From Pseudomonas taeanensis MS-3 (lineage in GTDB: Bacteria > Pseudomonadota > Gammaproteobacteria > Pseudomonadales > Pseudomonadaceae), in assembly GCF_000498575.2 (NCBI RefSeq), contig NZ_AWSQ01000006.1, forward strand, positions 282,432 through 346,431: DNA of 64,000 bases, given 5' to 3'. The notes beneath the pieces are model-generated. The model saw only the letters and a program-made list of their open reading frames with translations. It searched no databases and was not told the origin of the DNA. Below are positions 23,375 through 31,528 of the stretch, piece after piece. Made by a program: the position numbers and the translations under genes. Numbering within the stretch: the stretch's first letter is position 1; each line of letters starts with the position of its first letter.

Positions 23375-25651
23375 TTACAACTGCGTCAGCGCCTGATTCA
23401 ACGCCTGCTGTGTGGCGTCGAGCAGCTGGCGCAGCGGCTCGGCCAGTTCCGCACACTGGGCCTCGGCCTGTTCTTCGCCAGCAGCTTCGAGACGCCGCAG
23501 CATTGCCGCCAGTGGCCGCCCGCCGAGTGACTCGCTGGCGCTGGCCAGGCGGTGCGCCGCACTGGCGATCTCCGGGTAGTCCCGCGCCTGCAGGGCGGTC
23601 AGCAAGAGCTCGCCCTGTTGCTGCAGGTTGTCTTGCAACAGGCGCAACAGTTGGGCGAGCTTGCCGGCCCCCAGCGCCTCGCGATGGGTGTGCAATACGT
23701 GCGGATCGAGCAGCGCCTCGCTCGCCACTGGCGCGCCGCGCAGCATGCCAGCCAGAGCCTGACGCAAGGCCGATAGCTGGATCGGCTTGGCGATCACCCC
23801 CTGCATGCCGGCATCCAGGTAGCGCTGGACCATGGCCGGCTGCAAGCTGGCAGTGAAGGCGAAGATCGGCGTCTGCCGATTGACCCCCAACGGGTCCTGG
23901 CGAATTTGCCGACACAGTTCCACGCCGCTCAACCCGGGCAGCTGCACATCGAGCAGGATCAAGTCGAAACGGCGGGTCTGGCACTGGCGCAGGGCCGGTT
24001 CGGCATCCTCGGCCAGGCTCACCCGGTGCCCCTCGCGCTCCAGCAGCCCCTGGGCCACCTCGCGGTTCAGCTCGACGTCTTCCACCACCAGCACATGGCG
24101 TGGCTCAGGCGCGGTTTCCAGCGCCGCAGAGGCCGCGAGTTGTAGCGGGGGCTGCGCCTGCTGCAGCCAAATATCGAACCAGAAGCGGCTGCCCTGGCCT
24201 TCGCGGCTGTGCAGGTGGATCTCGCCGCCCATGGCCTGCACCAGGCGCTTGCAGATCGCCAGGCCGAGCCCGGCGCCGCCATAGCGCCTGGCCACCTGTT
24301 CGTCGGCCTGCACGAAGCGCTCGAAGATCCGCGCCTGCACCGCCTCGGGTATGCCGATGCCGTCGTCCTCCACCTGGATGCGCAGGCGCTGGCGCCCGGC
24401 AGCCTGCTGCAACAACTCGACGCGCAGCTGGACCCGCCCGTTCTGGGTGAACTTGATGGCATTGGCCAGCAGGTTGGTCAGGACCTGCCGCAGGAATTGC
24501 TCGGGGCCGCGAAAGTAGCCGCCCAGGCCTGGATCGAGATGACTCAGGAGCTGACTGGCATTGGCCTGCGCGCGGGGCTCGAGCAGGGTGAGCACCTCAT
24601 CCAGCAACTGTTGCAGGGAAAAGTCCACCGGCTCGATGCGCGCCTCGCCCTCCTCCAGTTTGGCGAAATCCAGCAGGTCGTTGAGAAGTGCCAGCAAGCC
24701 CTCGCCCGCCTTGTGCAAGGCCTGCAGGCGTCGCCGGCCGAGTGCGTCGCGCGGCGCATCGCGCAACAGTTCGGCCATGCCGAGCATGCCATTCAGCGGG
24801 GTGCGCAGCTCGTGGCTCATGGTCGCGAGGAAACGTGACTTGGCCAGGTTGGCCGCTTCGGCCTCCTCCTTGGCGCTGTGCAGACTGGCGGTGCGCCGCT
24901 CGACCATTTTCTGCAATTCGTCCTTCTTGTCTTGCAGGGCCAGGCGATCGACCTCGCGCTGGCGCATATCCTCGACAATCGCCTGGCGCATCTCGTCCAG
25001 GGCATGAGCCACCGCATCGATCTCGTCTTCTGCCGCGCCGCGGCCCTTGTCCAGGCGCAAGGGCGCCTGCCACTCACCACCGGCGAGCTGCCTCGAGAAG
25101 GCCGCCATGGCCAACAGGTGGCGAGTCACCAGGCGATGGAATAGCCAGGACAGGGTGATTGCCAGGCCGCAGATGAACAGCCCCATCCACAACAGGTTGG
25201 TCAAACCGCTGGCATACAAACGGCGGTGCACCGCCTGCAGATCGACGCCCACCTCCAGGGAGCCGAGCGCGCGCAGCTCGCCATCGACCATGCGATAGCT
25301 CAGGTCGAAGCGCTCGGTGCGCGCCGCGTCGGCGGGCAGCCGATGGCCTTGCAACAGGTCGAAATCGGCGCTGCGCAGGTGCACCCAGGCGATATCGGGA
25401 AAGTCCACCAGGCCGCGCAGTTGTACGTCCAACTGCGCCTGGTTGAGGTCCCACAGGTTGCGCTCGATGCTGGCCAGGTAACCACTGTGGATCAACTCGA
25501 GGCGCGAGGCGATGCCCTGCATCTCGCGGCGATACTCGAAGTACAGTTGCAAGGCGCTGGCCAGCAGGGTGAAACACAGGCTGAACAGCAGAATGAAACG
25601 CAACAGGCGGCGCGACAACTCGCCGGACGGCGATACGGCCCAGGACTTCAC
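23375..25651 (-). CDS. aruS: Hybrid sensor histidine kinase, AruS-like
   Basis: A 758-residue membrane kinase. TM1 is about residues 17-37, a small periplasmic domain about 40-148, and TM2 about 150-172. Then come a HAMP-like linker and coiled coil to about 265, HisKA with phospho-acceptor H280 (ATMSHELRTPLNG), and HATPase with N393/N397 and DDGIGI near 430. A receiver domain has D568 (LILLDVQLPGLSG) and K622, and a C-terminal Hpt domain has H700 (SAAHRLASASESLG). This is a full His-Asp-His phosphorelay. The GTG start overlaps the binding-protein stop by 4 bases. AruS is inferred from position beside AruR and aruHI; PAO1 AruS may differ in architecture. Confidence 0.9.
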   Translation of the reverse strand: MKSWAVSPSGELSRRLLRFILLFSLCFTLLASALQLYFEYRREMQGIASRLELIHSGYLASIERNLWDLNQAQLDVQLRGLVDFPDIAWVHLRSADFDLLQGHRLPADAARTERFDLSYRMVDGELRALGSLEVGVDLQAVHRRLYASGLTNLLWMGLFICGLAITLSWLFHRLVTRHLLAMAAFSRQLAGGEWQAPLRLDKGRGAAEDEIDAVAHALDEMRQAIVEDMRQREVDRLALQDKKDELQKMVERRTASLHSAKEEAEAANLAKSRFLATMSHELRTPLNGMLGMAELLRDAPRDALGRRRLQALHKAGEGLLALLNDLLDFAKLEEGEARIEPVDFSLQQLLDEVLTLLEPRAQANASQLLSHLDPGLGGYFRGPEQFLRQVLTNLLANAIKFTQNGRVQLRVELLQQAAGRQRLRIQVEDDGIGIPEAVQARIFERFVQADEQVARRYGGAGLGLAICKRLVQAMGGEIHLHSREGQGSRFWFDIWLQQAQPPLQLAASAALETAPEPRHVLVVEDVELNREVAQGLLEREGHRVSLAEDAEPALRQCQTRRFDLILLDVQLPGLSGVELCRQIRQDPLGVNRQTPIFAFTASLQPAMVQRYLDAGMQGVIAKPIQLSALRQALAGMLRGAPVASEALLDPHVLHTHREALGAGKLAQLLRLLQDNLQQQGELLLTALQARDYPEIASAAHRLASASESLGGRPLAAMLRRLEAAGEEQAEAQCAELAEPLRQLLDATQQALNQALTQL

Positions 25652-26439
25652 GGTTGCCCATCCGCCTGCGACTGCAGCGCCCGATAAGCCTGCTCGCTTT
25701 CCCGCAGCCAGTGCTCGACCCGTTCACCGCTCAGCAGACGCTGCAGTTCCCGGTCGATATCGGTCATCCGCGCAGCCAGCGGCGAGCGTTTCGACACCGC
25801 GAAATACAGGTGGTCCACGGCCAGGGTCAGCGGCAGCACCTCGATCTGGTCGGCGCCCGGCAGGTATTCGAGAAACAGCTTGCCGGTGCGTCGCTCATGG
25901 GCGATGAAGTCGATCCGCCCGCGGATCAACTTGCCAAAGTTCTGTCGATTGCTGGCCACCCACTCGACATTGCCATGGGTGGCGACGAAGCGGTCGAAGG
26001 CCTGGCCATAGCTCTCGCCGAACAGCAGGCCGCCGCGATAGCGCGCCAGGTCCTCGAGCCGGGTCACCGCCAAGGGCTTGCGCCGGTTGTAGAACACCGA
26101 CACCTCCTCGCGCAGCAGCGGCACCTGGCTGAATAGCAGGCTGTGCTCACGCTCGGCCGAGCGATAGGCGATTACCAGATCGACCCGGCCCTCGGCCGCA
26201 TCGGTCAGGCAACGCTTCCAGTTGCCCAGTACCACCACCTCCAGCGGCAAGCCGAGGCGGCCGATCACCTCGCGCACCGCGCGTGGCGCCAGGCCCTGCA
26301 CCTCGCCGTTGGCATCGCTCCAGGAAATCGGCGGATACACCGGGTAATCGCAGTAGCGCACAGGCGCAGGCGCCGCCAAGCTGGCCGCGCTCAGGCACAG
26401 TCCAGCCAGCAACAGCGTCAGGCGCAGGGCAAGAGTCAT
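25648..26439 (-). CDS. Periplasmic solute-binding protein (family 3) encoded between response regulator and kinase
   Basis: A 263-residue protein with a Sec signal peptide (LALRLTLLLAGLCLSAASLA, then AP) followed by a PBPb-type domain: VRYCDYPVYPPISWSDANGE at the start and the ligand-arm motif VDLVIAYRSAEREH. It overlaps the response-regulator gene upstream and the kinase gene downstream by 4 bases each. No permease or ATPase is nearby, so sensing rather than transport is likely, the ligand perhaps being arginine or a related guanidino compound presented to the kinase's small periplasmic domain. Family assignment is solid; ligand and partner are inferred. Confidence 0.87.
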   Translation of the reverse strand: MTLALRLTLLLAGLCLSAASLAAPAPVRYCDYPVYPPISWSDANGEVQGLAPRAVREVIGRLGLPLEVVVLGNWKRCLTDAAEGRVDLVIAYRSAEREHSLLFSQVPLLREEVSVFYNRRKPLAVTRLEDLARYRGGLLFGESYGQAFDRFVATHGNVEWVASNRQNFGKLIRGRIDFIAHERRTGKLFLEYLPGADQIEVLPLTLAVDHLYFAVSKRSPLAARMTDIDRELQRLLSGERVEHWLRESEQAYRALQSQADGQP

Positions 26440-27167
26440 TGCCGGCTGCTGACCGCGGCGCTGAACAGGTAACCGGCTCCGTGGATGGTGATGATCAACT
26501 GCGGGTCGGCCGGGTCGTCGTTCAACTTGCGCCGCAGACGGCCGACCAGCACGTCGATTGAGCGGTCATTCGGCAGCCATTCGCGGTTGCGGATCTGATC
26601 CATCAGCTGATCGCGGCTCAGGGTGTGCCCGGCGTTGCGCAGTAGCACGCTGAGCAGCTGGAACTCGCCCTGGGTCAGCAGGCCTTCGCTGCCGTCGGCT
26701 GCCACCAGGCGGCGTCGATCAACATCCAGGGTCCAGTCACCGAAACACTTCAGCTGACGCGCCTCCGCCGGCGCCTGCGGCTGCAACGCCTGAGCGTGGC
26801 GCACGCGGCGCACCAGGTTCTTCGCCTTCGACACCAGCTCGCGTGGGTTGAACGGCTTGACCACGTAATCGTCGGCGCCGCATTCCAGGCCGACAATGCG
26901 ATCGATCTCGTCATCCCGGCCGGTGATCAGGATGATCCCCACCTCCGAACGCACGCGCAACTCGCGCGTCAGGGTCAGGCCATCCTTGCCCGGCAGGCGA
27001 ATGTCCAGCATCACCAGGTCCACCGGATTATCCAGCAGGCAAGTCTCAGCCTGCTCTGCCGTGTCGGCGCAATGCACCTGATAATCCTCTCGCAGCAGAT
27101 AGGACGCGAGCAGTTCGCGGATCACTGGATCGTCATCAACGATCAGCACACGGGGTGTTACCGTCAT
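26436..27167 (-). CDS. aruR: OmpR-family response regulator, AruR-like
   Basis: A 243-residue regulator. The receiver domain has the acidic pair in VLIVDDDP, phospho-acceptor Asp at about 55 (LVMLDIRLPGKDG) and Lys in DYVVKPFNPREL. A winged-helix DNA-binding domain follows (LTQGEFQLLSVLLRNAG, then NDRSIDVLVGRLRRKLND). The ATG at 27167 is preferred over the GTG at 27170. It is first in a three-gene leftward unit with the binding protein and hybrid kinase. By analogy with P. aeruginosa AruR it would activate the arginine transaminase operon; its binding site was not identified. Confidence 0.9.
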   Translation of the reverse strand: MTVTPRVLIVDDDPVIRELLASYLLREDYQVHCADTAEQAETCLLDNPVDLVMLDIRLPGKDGLTLTRELRVRSEVGIILITGRDDEIDRIVGLECGADDYVVKPFNPRELVSKAKNLVRRVRHAQALQPQAPAEARQLKCFGDWTLDVDRRRLVAADGSEGLLTQGEFQLLSVLLRNAGHTLSRDQLMDQIRNREWLPNDRSIDVLVGRLRRKLNDDPADPQLIITIHGAGYLFSAAVSSRQ

Positions 27168-27292
27168 CACTGTGCCCCCGCCGCGTCATGGGCGCGGCCA
27201 ATTCTTGGATTTATTCTGGGTCAAGCAGGCTACTTACTTTCCCGGCCAATGTAGCCAGTACTGAACAGATGATCAACAGCACCGGCGACTGG

Positions 27293-27922
27293 CTACTCGA
27301 CACGACGAAAGCCGCTCACCTGCAGGCCATCGACCCAGGCCTCGCATATCTGCACGCCCTGCTCCGGGGTGAAGGTCGTGGGGTTGAGCCCGTACTCCAG
27401 CCACAGGCCATCCAGCAGAGCGCTGAGACCGATGGCGGCGAGCGGCGCATCGAAGTCTGTCCAGCCCTCACCCTCGGCTAGCCTGCTCAAGGCCTGGCCG
27501 AGGATGGTTCGGTATTCGCCATAGGACTGATCGTGGGCCAGGTTGATCGCCTCGGCGGTTTTCACCGCGCCCCAGAAGGCCAGCCAGGCGTCTAGCAGTT
27601 GCGGATCAAGCACCTCGGGGGAAAACGACGCCCGAAAAAACGCCGACAGCCGCGCCCTGGGACTCGGCGCTGCGGCGTCGATGGCCTCGCGCAGCAGGCT
27701 CATCACCCGTCCGGTGACAGCCAGGTAGGCCTCCGCTACCAGTTCATCCTTACCCGCATAGTGATGATTGATCAGCCCGACCGACACGCCTGCCTCGGCG
27801 CAGATCTTGCGGATCGAGGCGCCCTGAAAGCCATGGCGCTTGAGGCACACCAGCGTGGCCTCGATCAGATGCGCCTTGCGCAACTCTGGTTCCAGCCGGG
27901 AAAACCGCGTTTCCTGGTGCAT
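27293..27922 (-). CDS. TetR-family regulator (BetI-type C-terminal domain)
   Basis: A 209-residue repressor-like protein. Its N-terminal helix-turn-helix, ATLVCLKRHGFQGASIRKIC followed by AEAGVSVGLINHHYAGKDEL, is typical of TetR. The rest resembles the BetI C-terminal dimerisation and ligand domain (AFWGAVKTAEAINLAHDQSY). I start at the ATG at 27922, where AGGAGT lies about 8 nt upstream; the open frame to 27985 has no ribosome site. It is 123 bases upstream of the aruR-like gene on the same strand. It could control the arginine island, but BetI-like regulators also respond to choline and polyamine-related ligands, so the target is uncertain. Confidence 0.87.
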   Translation of the reverse strand: MHQETRFSRLEPELRKAHLIEATLVCLKRHGFQGASIRKICAEAGVSVGLINHHYAGKDELVAEAYLAVTGRVMSLLREAIDAAAPSPRARLSAFFRASFSPEVLDPQLLDAWLAFWGAVKTAEAINLAHDQSYGEYRTILGQALSRLAEGEGWTDFDAPLAAIGLSALLDGLWLEYGLNPTTFTPEQGVQICEAWVDGLQVSGFRRVE

Positions 27923-28072
27923 GCCGACAACTCCTGTGATGACCCAGTATATTTGAACGAATGTACAGCAAGACACCAGTACCACCTAGCTCCTGCCAAA
28001 CCGCAGCCTCGATGCAGCCTTAGCGCCCGACTGTTTAGTGATGCAGTTGCCAGGTTCAGCGGTATGACCCAC

Positions 28073-28117
28073 GCACATAAAAAAACCCTGCCGGCTGGCA
28101 GGGTTTTTTATGTGCGT
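28073..28117 (-). terminator. Bidirectional rho-independent terminator after speC
   Basis: CCCTGCC at 28086-28092 and GGCAGGG at 28096-28102 form a tight hairpin flanked by runs of A and T. The flanks CGCACATAAAAAA and TTTTTTATGTGCG extend the dyad symmetrically. It lies 14 bases past the speC stop and works on paper in both directions. Confidence 0.88.
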
Positions 28118-28130
28118 TTGGTACTCAACC

Positions 28131-29294
28131 CTACAGGTAGAAGGCCTTCAGCGGCGGGAAGCCGTTGAACTCCACCGCGCTGTAGCTGGTGGTGTAAGCC
28201 CCAGTGGACAGCCAGTAGAGGCGGTCGCCGCTCGCCAGGTTGAGCGGCAGGCCGTACTTGTAGTGCTCATACATGATGTCGGCACTGTCACAGGTCGGCC
28301 CGGCGATGACCACTTCCTCCATCTCACCCTTCTTCTCGGTGTAGATGGGGAACTTAATCGCCTCGCCCATGGTTTCGATCAAGCCGCTGAACAAGCCAAC
28401 GTCGGTATACACCCAACGCTCGACAGCAGTACGCGACTTGCGCGCGACCAGCACCACTTCGCTGACCAGCACGCCGGCGTTGGCGATCAACGAGCGGCCT
28501 GGCTCGAGGATGATTTCCGGCAGATCGTCGCCGAAATCGTCCTTGAGAAAGCGGATGATCTCCTCGGCGTAGGTTTCCAGGCTGTTGGTGCGGGTGATGT
28601 AGTTGGCCGGGAAGCCGCCACCCATGTTGATCATCTTCAGCTCGATGCCGTCTTCTTCCTTGAGCCGCTCGAAGATCACCTTGACCTTGGCAATGGCCGC
28701 GTCCCATACGGAAATATCGCGCTGCTGCGAGCCGACGTGGAAGGATACGCCGTAGGGCACCAGGCCCAGTTGGCGGGCGAGGATCAGCAGGTCCATGGCC
28801 ATGTCGGTCTGGCAGCCGAATTTGCGCGACAGCGGCCAGTCGGCCGAGGTCGAGCCTTCGGTGAGGATACGCACATAGACTTTCGAGCCCGGCGCGGCCT
28901 TGGCGATGTTGCGCAGGTCTGCTTCCGAGTCGGTGGCGAACATGCGCACCCCCTTCTCGAAGAAGTAGCGGATGTCCTTGGCTTTCTTGATGGTGTTGCC
29001 GTAGCTGATGCGCTCCGGGCCGACGCCACAGCCCATGACCTTGTCCAGCTCGTAGATCGAGGCAATATCGAAGCTCGAGCCTTTATCCCTGAGCAGGTTG
29101 ATGATCTCGACTGCCGGGTTGGCCTTCACCGCGTAGTAGACCTTGGCGAACTCGAAACCGGCGCGCAGGTCATCGTAGGCCTGGTCGATGATCTTGGTAT
29201 CGATCACCACAAACGGGGTTTCCTGCTGGTCGGCGAAGTCCTTCATTTTCTGGAAGGTTTCACGCGGGTAGTAGTCTTCGATCTGAATCGGCAT
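28131..29294 (-). CDS. speC: Ornithine/lysine decarboxylase, alanine-racemase-fold type (SpeC)
   Basis: Cytoplasmic PLP enzyme of 387 residues that decarboxylates ornithine (and often lysine) to putrescine (or cadaverine). The PLP-binding lysine is K57 in AKVYYAVKANP. HVGSQQRD, MINMGGGFP and EPGRSLIANAG shape the cofactor pocket, and the catalytic Cys is in AGPTCDSAD, all typical of eukaryote-like ODC. The start at 29294 (MPIQIEDYYPRETFQ) gives the length I recall for P. aeruginosa PA4519. A long leader (29295 onward) contains a tiny ORF with a perfect Shine-Dalgarno, and a strong terminator follows. Placement next to the arginine island links two arginine/polyamine pathways. Confidence 0.95.
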   Translation of the reverse strand: MPIQIEDYYPRETFQKMKDFADQQETPFVVIDTKIIDQAYDDLRAGFEFAKVYYAVKANPAVEIINLLRDKGSSFDIASIYELDKVMGCGVGPERISYGNTIKKAKDIRYFFEKGVRMFATDSEADLRNIAKAAPGSKVYVRILTEGSTSADWPLSRKFGCQTDMAMDLLILARQLGLVPYGVSFHVGSQQRDISVWDAAIAKVKVIFERLKEEDGIELKMINMGGGFPANYITRTNSLETYAEEIIRFLKDDFGDDLPEIILEPGRSLIANAGVLVSEVVLVARKSRTAVERWVYTDVGLFSGLIETMGEAIKFPIYTEKKGEMEEVVIAGPTCDSADIMYEHYKYGLPLNLASGDRLYWLSTGAYTTSYSAVEFNGFPPLKAFYL

Positions 29295-29394
29295 GCGGGA
29301 GCTCCAATGGCAAAACACACAAAGGTAGTAAGGGGTGCTTCACTAAGTAATAGCAAAGCGCGAACGCCTGATCAGTTTCCCCACTTTGGTTCGC

Positions 29395-29546
29395 CTACTT
29401 CCCAAGGCATGTCGCCGAGTATCGAATCGATCTCTCGTCGTCAGTACTTGAGCCGAATGGATCGTTGCCAGCATGGACGTTCGGCGCGAACTTTAGGACC
29501 ATGGGGAGCTTAGATCAATGAAAAGTTGCCGCCATTACGACCTCCT
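29395..29546 (-). promoter_or_regulatory. speC leader region with a candidate six-codon upstream ORF
   Basis: On the minus strand an AGGAGG Shine-Dalgarno (29546-29541) is followed after 5 nt by ATG and the six codons MAATFH, ending at TGA (29515). A second, 35-codon frame without a ribosome site follows (29502-29395, beginning MVLKFAPNVHAG). A small hairpin GTTCG-CGC-CGAAC lies within it. These are about 220 and 100 bases upstream of the speC start. Such arrangements can control polyamine genes by ribosome stalling, but this one is not proven, and the transcript start was not located. Confidence 0.35.
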
Positions 29547-29656
29547 TCGTCGCCTCGTCGGCCGATCGTTTTAGATTCAAAACAAGGCGTTATGGAATGC
29601 TGCACGCAAGGCGAAAAAACATCCGTTGCCCAGCCAGATTACAGGTCGCCGCGCGA

Positions 29657-29690
29657 GGCGGCGTTTACCGTTATAATCGCCGCCTTTTTT
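29657..29690 (+). promoter_or_regulatory. prfC upstream hairpin with TATAAT in its loop and a T6 tail
   Basis: GGCGGCG (29657-29663) pairs with CGCCGCC (29678-29684). The 14-nt loop contains TTATAAT and six T residues follow. It reads both as a sigma-70 -10 element, about 50 bases before the prfC start, and as a rho-independent terminator. I see no good -35 hexamer at 17 bases. Confidence 0.45.
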
Positions 29691-29725
29691 GACAGACCGA
29701 CTACGAGTCGACGGGTTCCCTCTCC

Positions 29726-31309
29726 ATGACCACTCAGGCCGCCGAAGTCGCCAAGCGCCGTACTTTCGCCATCATTTCCCACCCCGATGCGGGTAAAACC
29801 ACCATCACCGAGAAGCTCCTGCTGATGGGCAAGGCGATCGCCATCGCCGGTACGGTGAAGTCGCGCAAGTCCGACCGCCATGCCACCAGCGACTGGATGG
29901 AGATGGAAAAGCAGCGCGGCATCTCCATCACCACCTCGGTGATGCAGTTCCCCTACCGCGAGCACATGATCAATCTGCTCGACACCCCCGGCCACGAGGA
30001 CTTCTCGGAAGACACCTACCGCACCCTGACCGCGGTAGACAGCGCACTGATGGTGCTCGACGGCGGTAAGGGTGTGGAACCGCGCACCATCGCCCTGATG
30101 GACGTCTGCCGCCTACGCGATACGCCAATCGTCAGCTTCGTCAACAAGCTCGACCGCGACATCCGCGACCCGATCGACCTGCTCGACGAAATCGAGGCGG
30201 TGTTGAAGATCAAGGCCGCGCCGATCACCTGGCCAATTGGCTGCTACCGCGACTTCAAGGGCGTGTATCACCTGGCCGACGACTACATCATCGTCTACAC
30301 CCCGGGCCACGGCCACGAACGCACCGAAACCAAGATCATCCAGCACCTCGACTCCGACGAGGCCCGCGCCCACCTGGGCGACGAGTATGAGCGTTTCCTC
30401 GAGCAGCTGGAGCTGGTGCAAGGCGCCTGCCACGAGTTCAATCAACAGGAATTCCTCGACGGCCAAATGACCCCGGTATTCTTCGGCACCGCGCTGGGCA
30501 ACTTCGGCGTCGACCACGTGCTCGACGCCGTGGTCGACTGGGCGCCCAAGCCTCTGGCACGCGTCGCCCATGAGCGCAGTGTGGAGCCGGTCGAGGAGGC
30601 CTTCAGCGGCTTCGTGTTCAAGATCCAGGCAAACATGGACCCCAAGCACCGCGACCGCATCGCCTTCATGCGTATCTGCTCGGGCAAGTACAGCCAAGGC
30701 ATGAAGATGCGCCATGTGCGCACCGGCAAGGACGTGCGTATCGGCGACGCCCTGACCTTTTTCTCCAGCGAGCGCGAAATGCTTGCGGAGGCCTACGCCG
30801 GCGACATCATCGGCCTGCACAACCACGGCACCATCCAGATCGGCGACACCTTCAGCGAAGGCGAGAACCTGGGCTTCACCGGTATCCCGCACTTCGCCCC
30901 GGAACTGTTCCGCCGCGTACGCCTGAAAGACCCACTGAAATCCAAGCAACTGCGCCAGGGCCTGCAACAGCTGGCCGAGGAAGGCGCCACCCAGGTGTTC
31001 TTCCCCGAGCGCAGCAACGACATCATCCTCGGTGCGGTCGGCGTGCTGCAGTTCGACGTGGTTGCCAGCCGCCTGAAGGGCGAATACAAGGTGGAATGCG
31101 GCTACGAGCCGATCAACGTCTGGTCGGCGCGCTGGATCGAGTGCGCGGACAAGAAGAAGCTCGAGGAATTCAAGACCAAGGCGGTGGAGAACCTCTCGGT
31201 CGACGGCGGCGGTCACCTCACCTACCTGGCCCCGACCCGGGTCAACCTGGCGCTGATGGAAGAGCGCTGGCCCGACGTGAAGTTCCGCGCCACGCGCGAG
31301 CATCATTGA
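29726..31309 (+). CDS. prfC: Peptide chain release factor 3
   Basis: A 527-residue translational GTPase that recycles RF1/RF2 from the terminated ribosome. GTPase motifs are intact: G1 SHPDAGKTT near residue 19, the switch region RGISITTSVMQF, G3 DTPGHEDF and G4 NKLDRD. After the G domain come the beta-barrel domain II and the RF3 C-terminal domain (EYKVECGYEPINVWSARWIE). The length matches the family. The ATG lies 35 bases after a T-run hairpin that may include its promoter. It is monocistronic; a repeat hairpin at 31328 follows the stop. Confidence 0.97.
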   Translation: MTTQAAEVAKRRTFAIISHPDAGKTTITEKLLLMGKAIAIAGTVKSRKSDRHATSDWMEMEKQRGISITTSVMQFPYREHMINLLDTPGHEDFSEDTYRTLTAVDSALMVLDGGKGVEPRTIALMDVCRLRDTPIVSFVNKLDRDIRDPIDLLDEIEAVLKIKAAPITWPIGCYRDFKGVYHLADDYIIVYTPGHGHERTETKIIQHLDSDEARAHLGDEYERFLEQLELVQGACHEFNQQEFLDGQMTPVFFGTALGNFGVDHVLDAVVDWAPKPLARVAHERSVEPVEEAFSGFVFKIQANMDPKHRDRIAFMRICSGKYSQGMKMRHVRTGKDVRIGDALTFFSSEREMLAEAYAGDIIGLHNHGTIQIGDTFSEGENLGFTGIPHFAPELFRRVRLKDPLKSKQLRQGLQQLAEEGATQVFFPERSNDIILGAVGVLQFDVVASRLKGEYKVECGYEPINVWSARWIECADKKKLEEFKTKAVENLSVDGGGHLTYLAPTRVNLALMEERWPDVKFRATREHH

Positions 31310-31326
31310 TCGGCTGTACGGTCATG

Positions 31327-31364
31327 ACCCTCACCCCAGCCCTCTCCCTAAAAAGGAGAGGGGG
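31327..31364. repeat. Dispersed repeat CCCTCACCCCAGCCCTCTCC, left copy
   Basis: The 20-mer occupies 31329-31348 and includes a hairpin CCCTCTCC / GGAGAGGG (31340-31347, 31355-31362). The reverse-complement copy is at 31507-31528, about 160 bases on. I recall this sequence as a common intergenic repeat in Pseudomonas and other gamma-proteobacteria. It follows the prfC stop and may serve as its terminator. Confidence 0.75.
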
Positions 31365-31492
31365 TTGGTCAGTGGCGGCAGTAGGATCGCGGCAAGCTGG
31401 CTCTACGCGGTCGACGCCCTCATCCCTTCGCTGATGGGACCTGGCTAAGAGCCAACAGACAGACTGCAATTATCGGCCTCACACGGTCAACT

Positions 31493-31528
31493 CCCTCTAC
31501 CCTCCGGGGAGAGGGCTGGGGTGAGGGG
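31493..31528. repeat. Dispersed repeat, right copy, forming the 3' end of the DUF559 gene
   Basis: Reverse complement of the repeat at 31329-31348, with its own hairpin CCCTCT (31493-31498) / AGAGGG (31510-31515). It overlaps the last codons of the DUF559 gene, which read PHPSPLPGG on the minus strand, so the repeat supplies the protein's C-terminus and stop codon. Confidence 0.75.

Larger units (their letters stand above)
29295..29725. other. speC-prfC divergent intergenic region
   Basis: These 431 bases separate two divergent genes. The half nearer speC holds its leader with the candidate mini-ORF. The half nearer prfC ends in a GC hairpin whose loop contains TATAAT (29672-29677). No protein gene longer than 40 codons with a ribosome site was seen, and no tRNA-like fold. 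Confidence 0.6.

Noticed and set aside
21709..23856. 715-codon open frame on the plus strand
   Set aside because: It is antisense to the well-supported NhaC gene and part of the kinase gene. The protein is rich in His, Gln, Gly and Arg with no family pattern, as expected for a shadow frame in GC-rich DNA.
29395..29502. 35-codon frame in the speC leader as an independent gene
   Set aside because: There is no Shine-Dalgarno and no known family; kept only as part of the leader-region observation.
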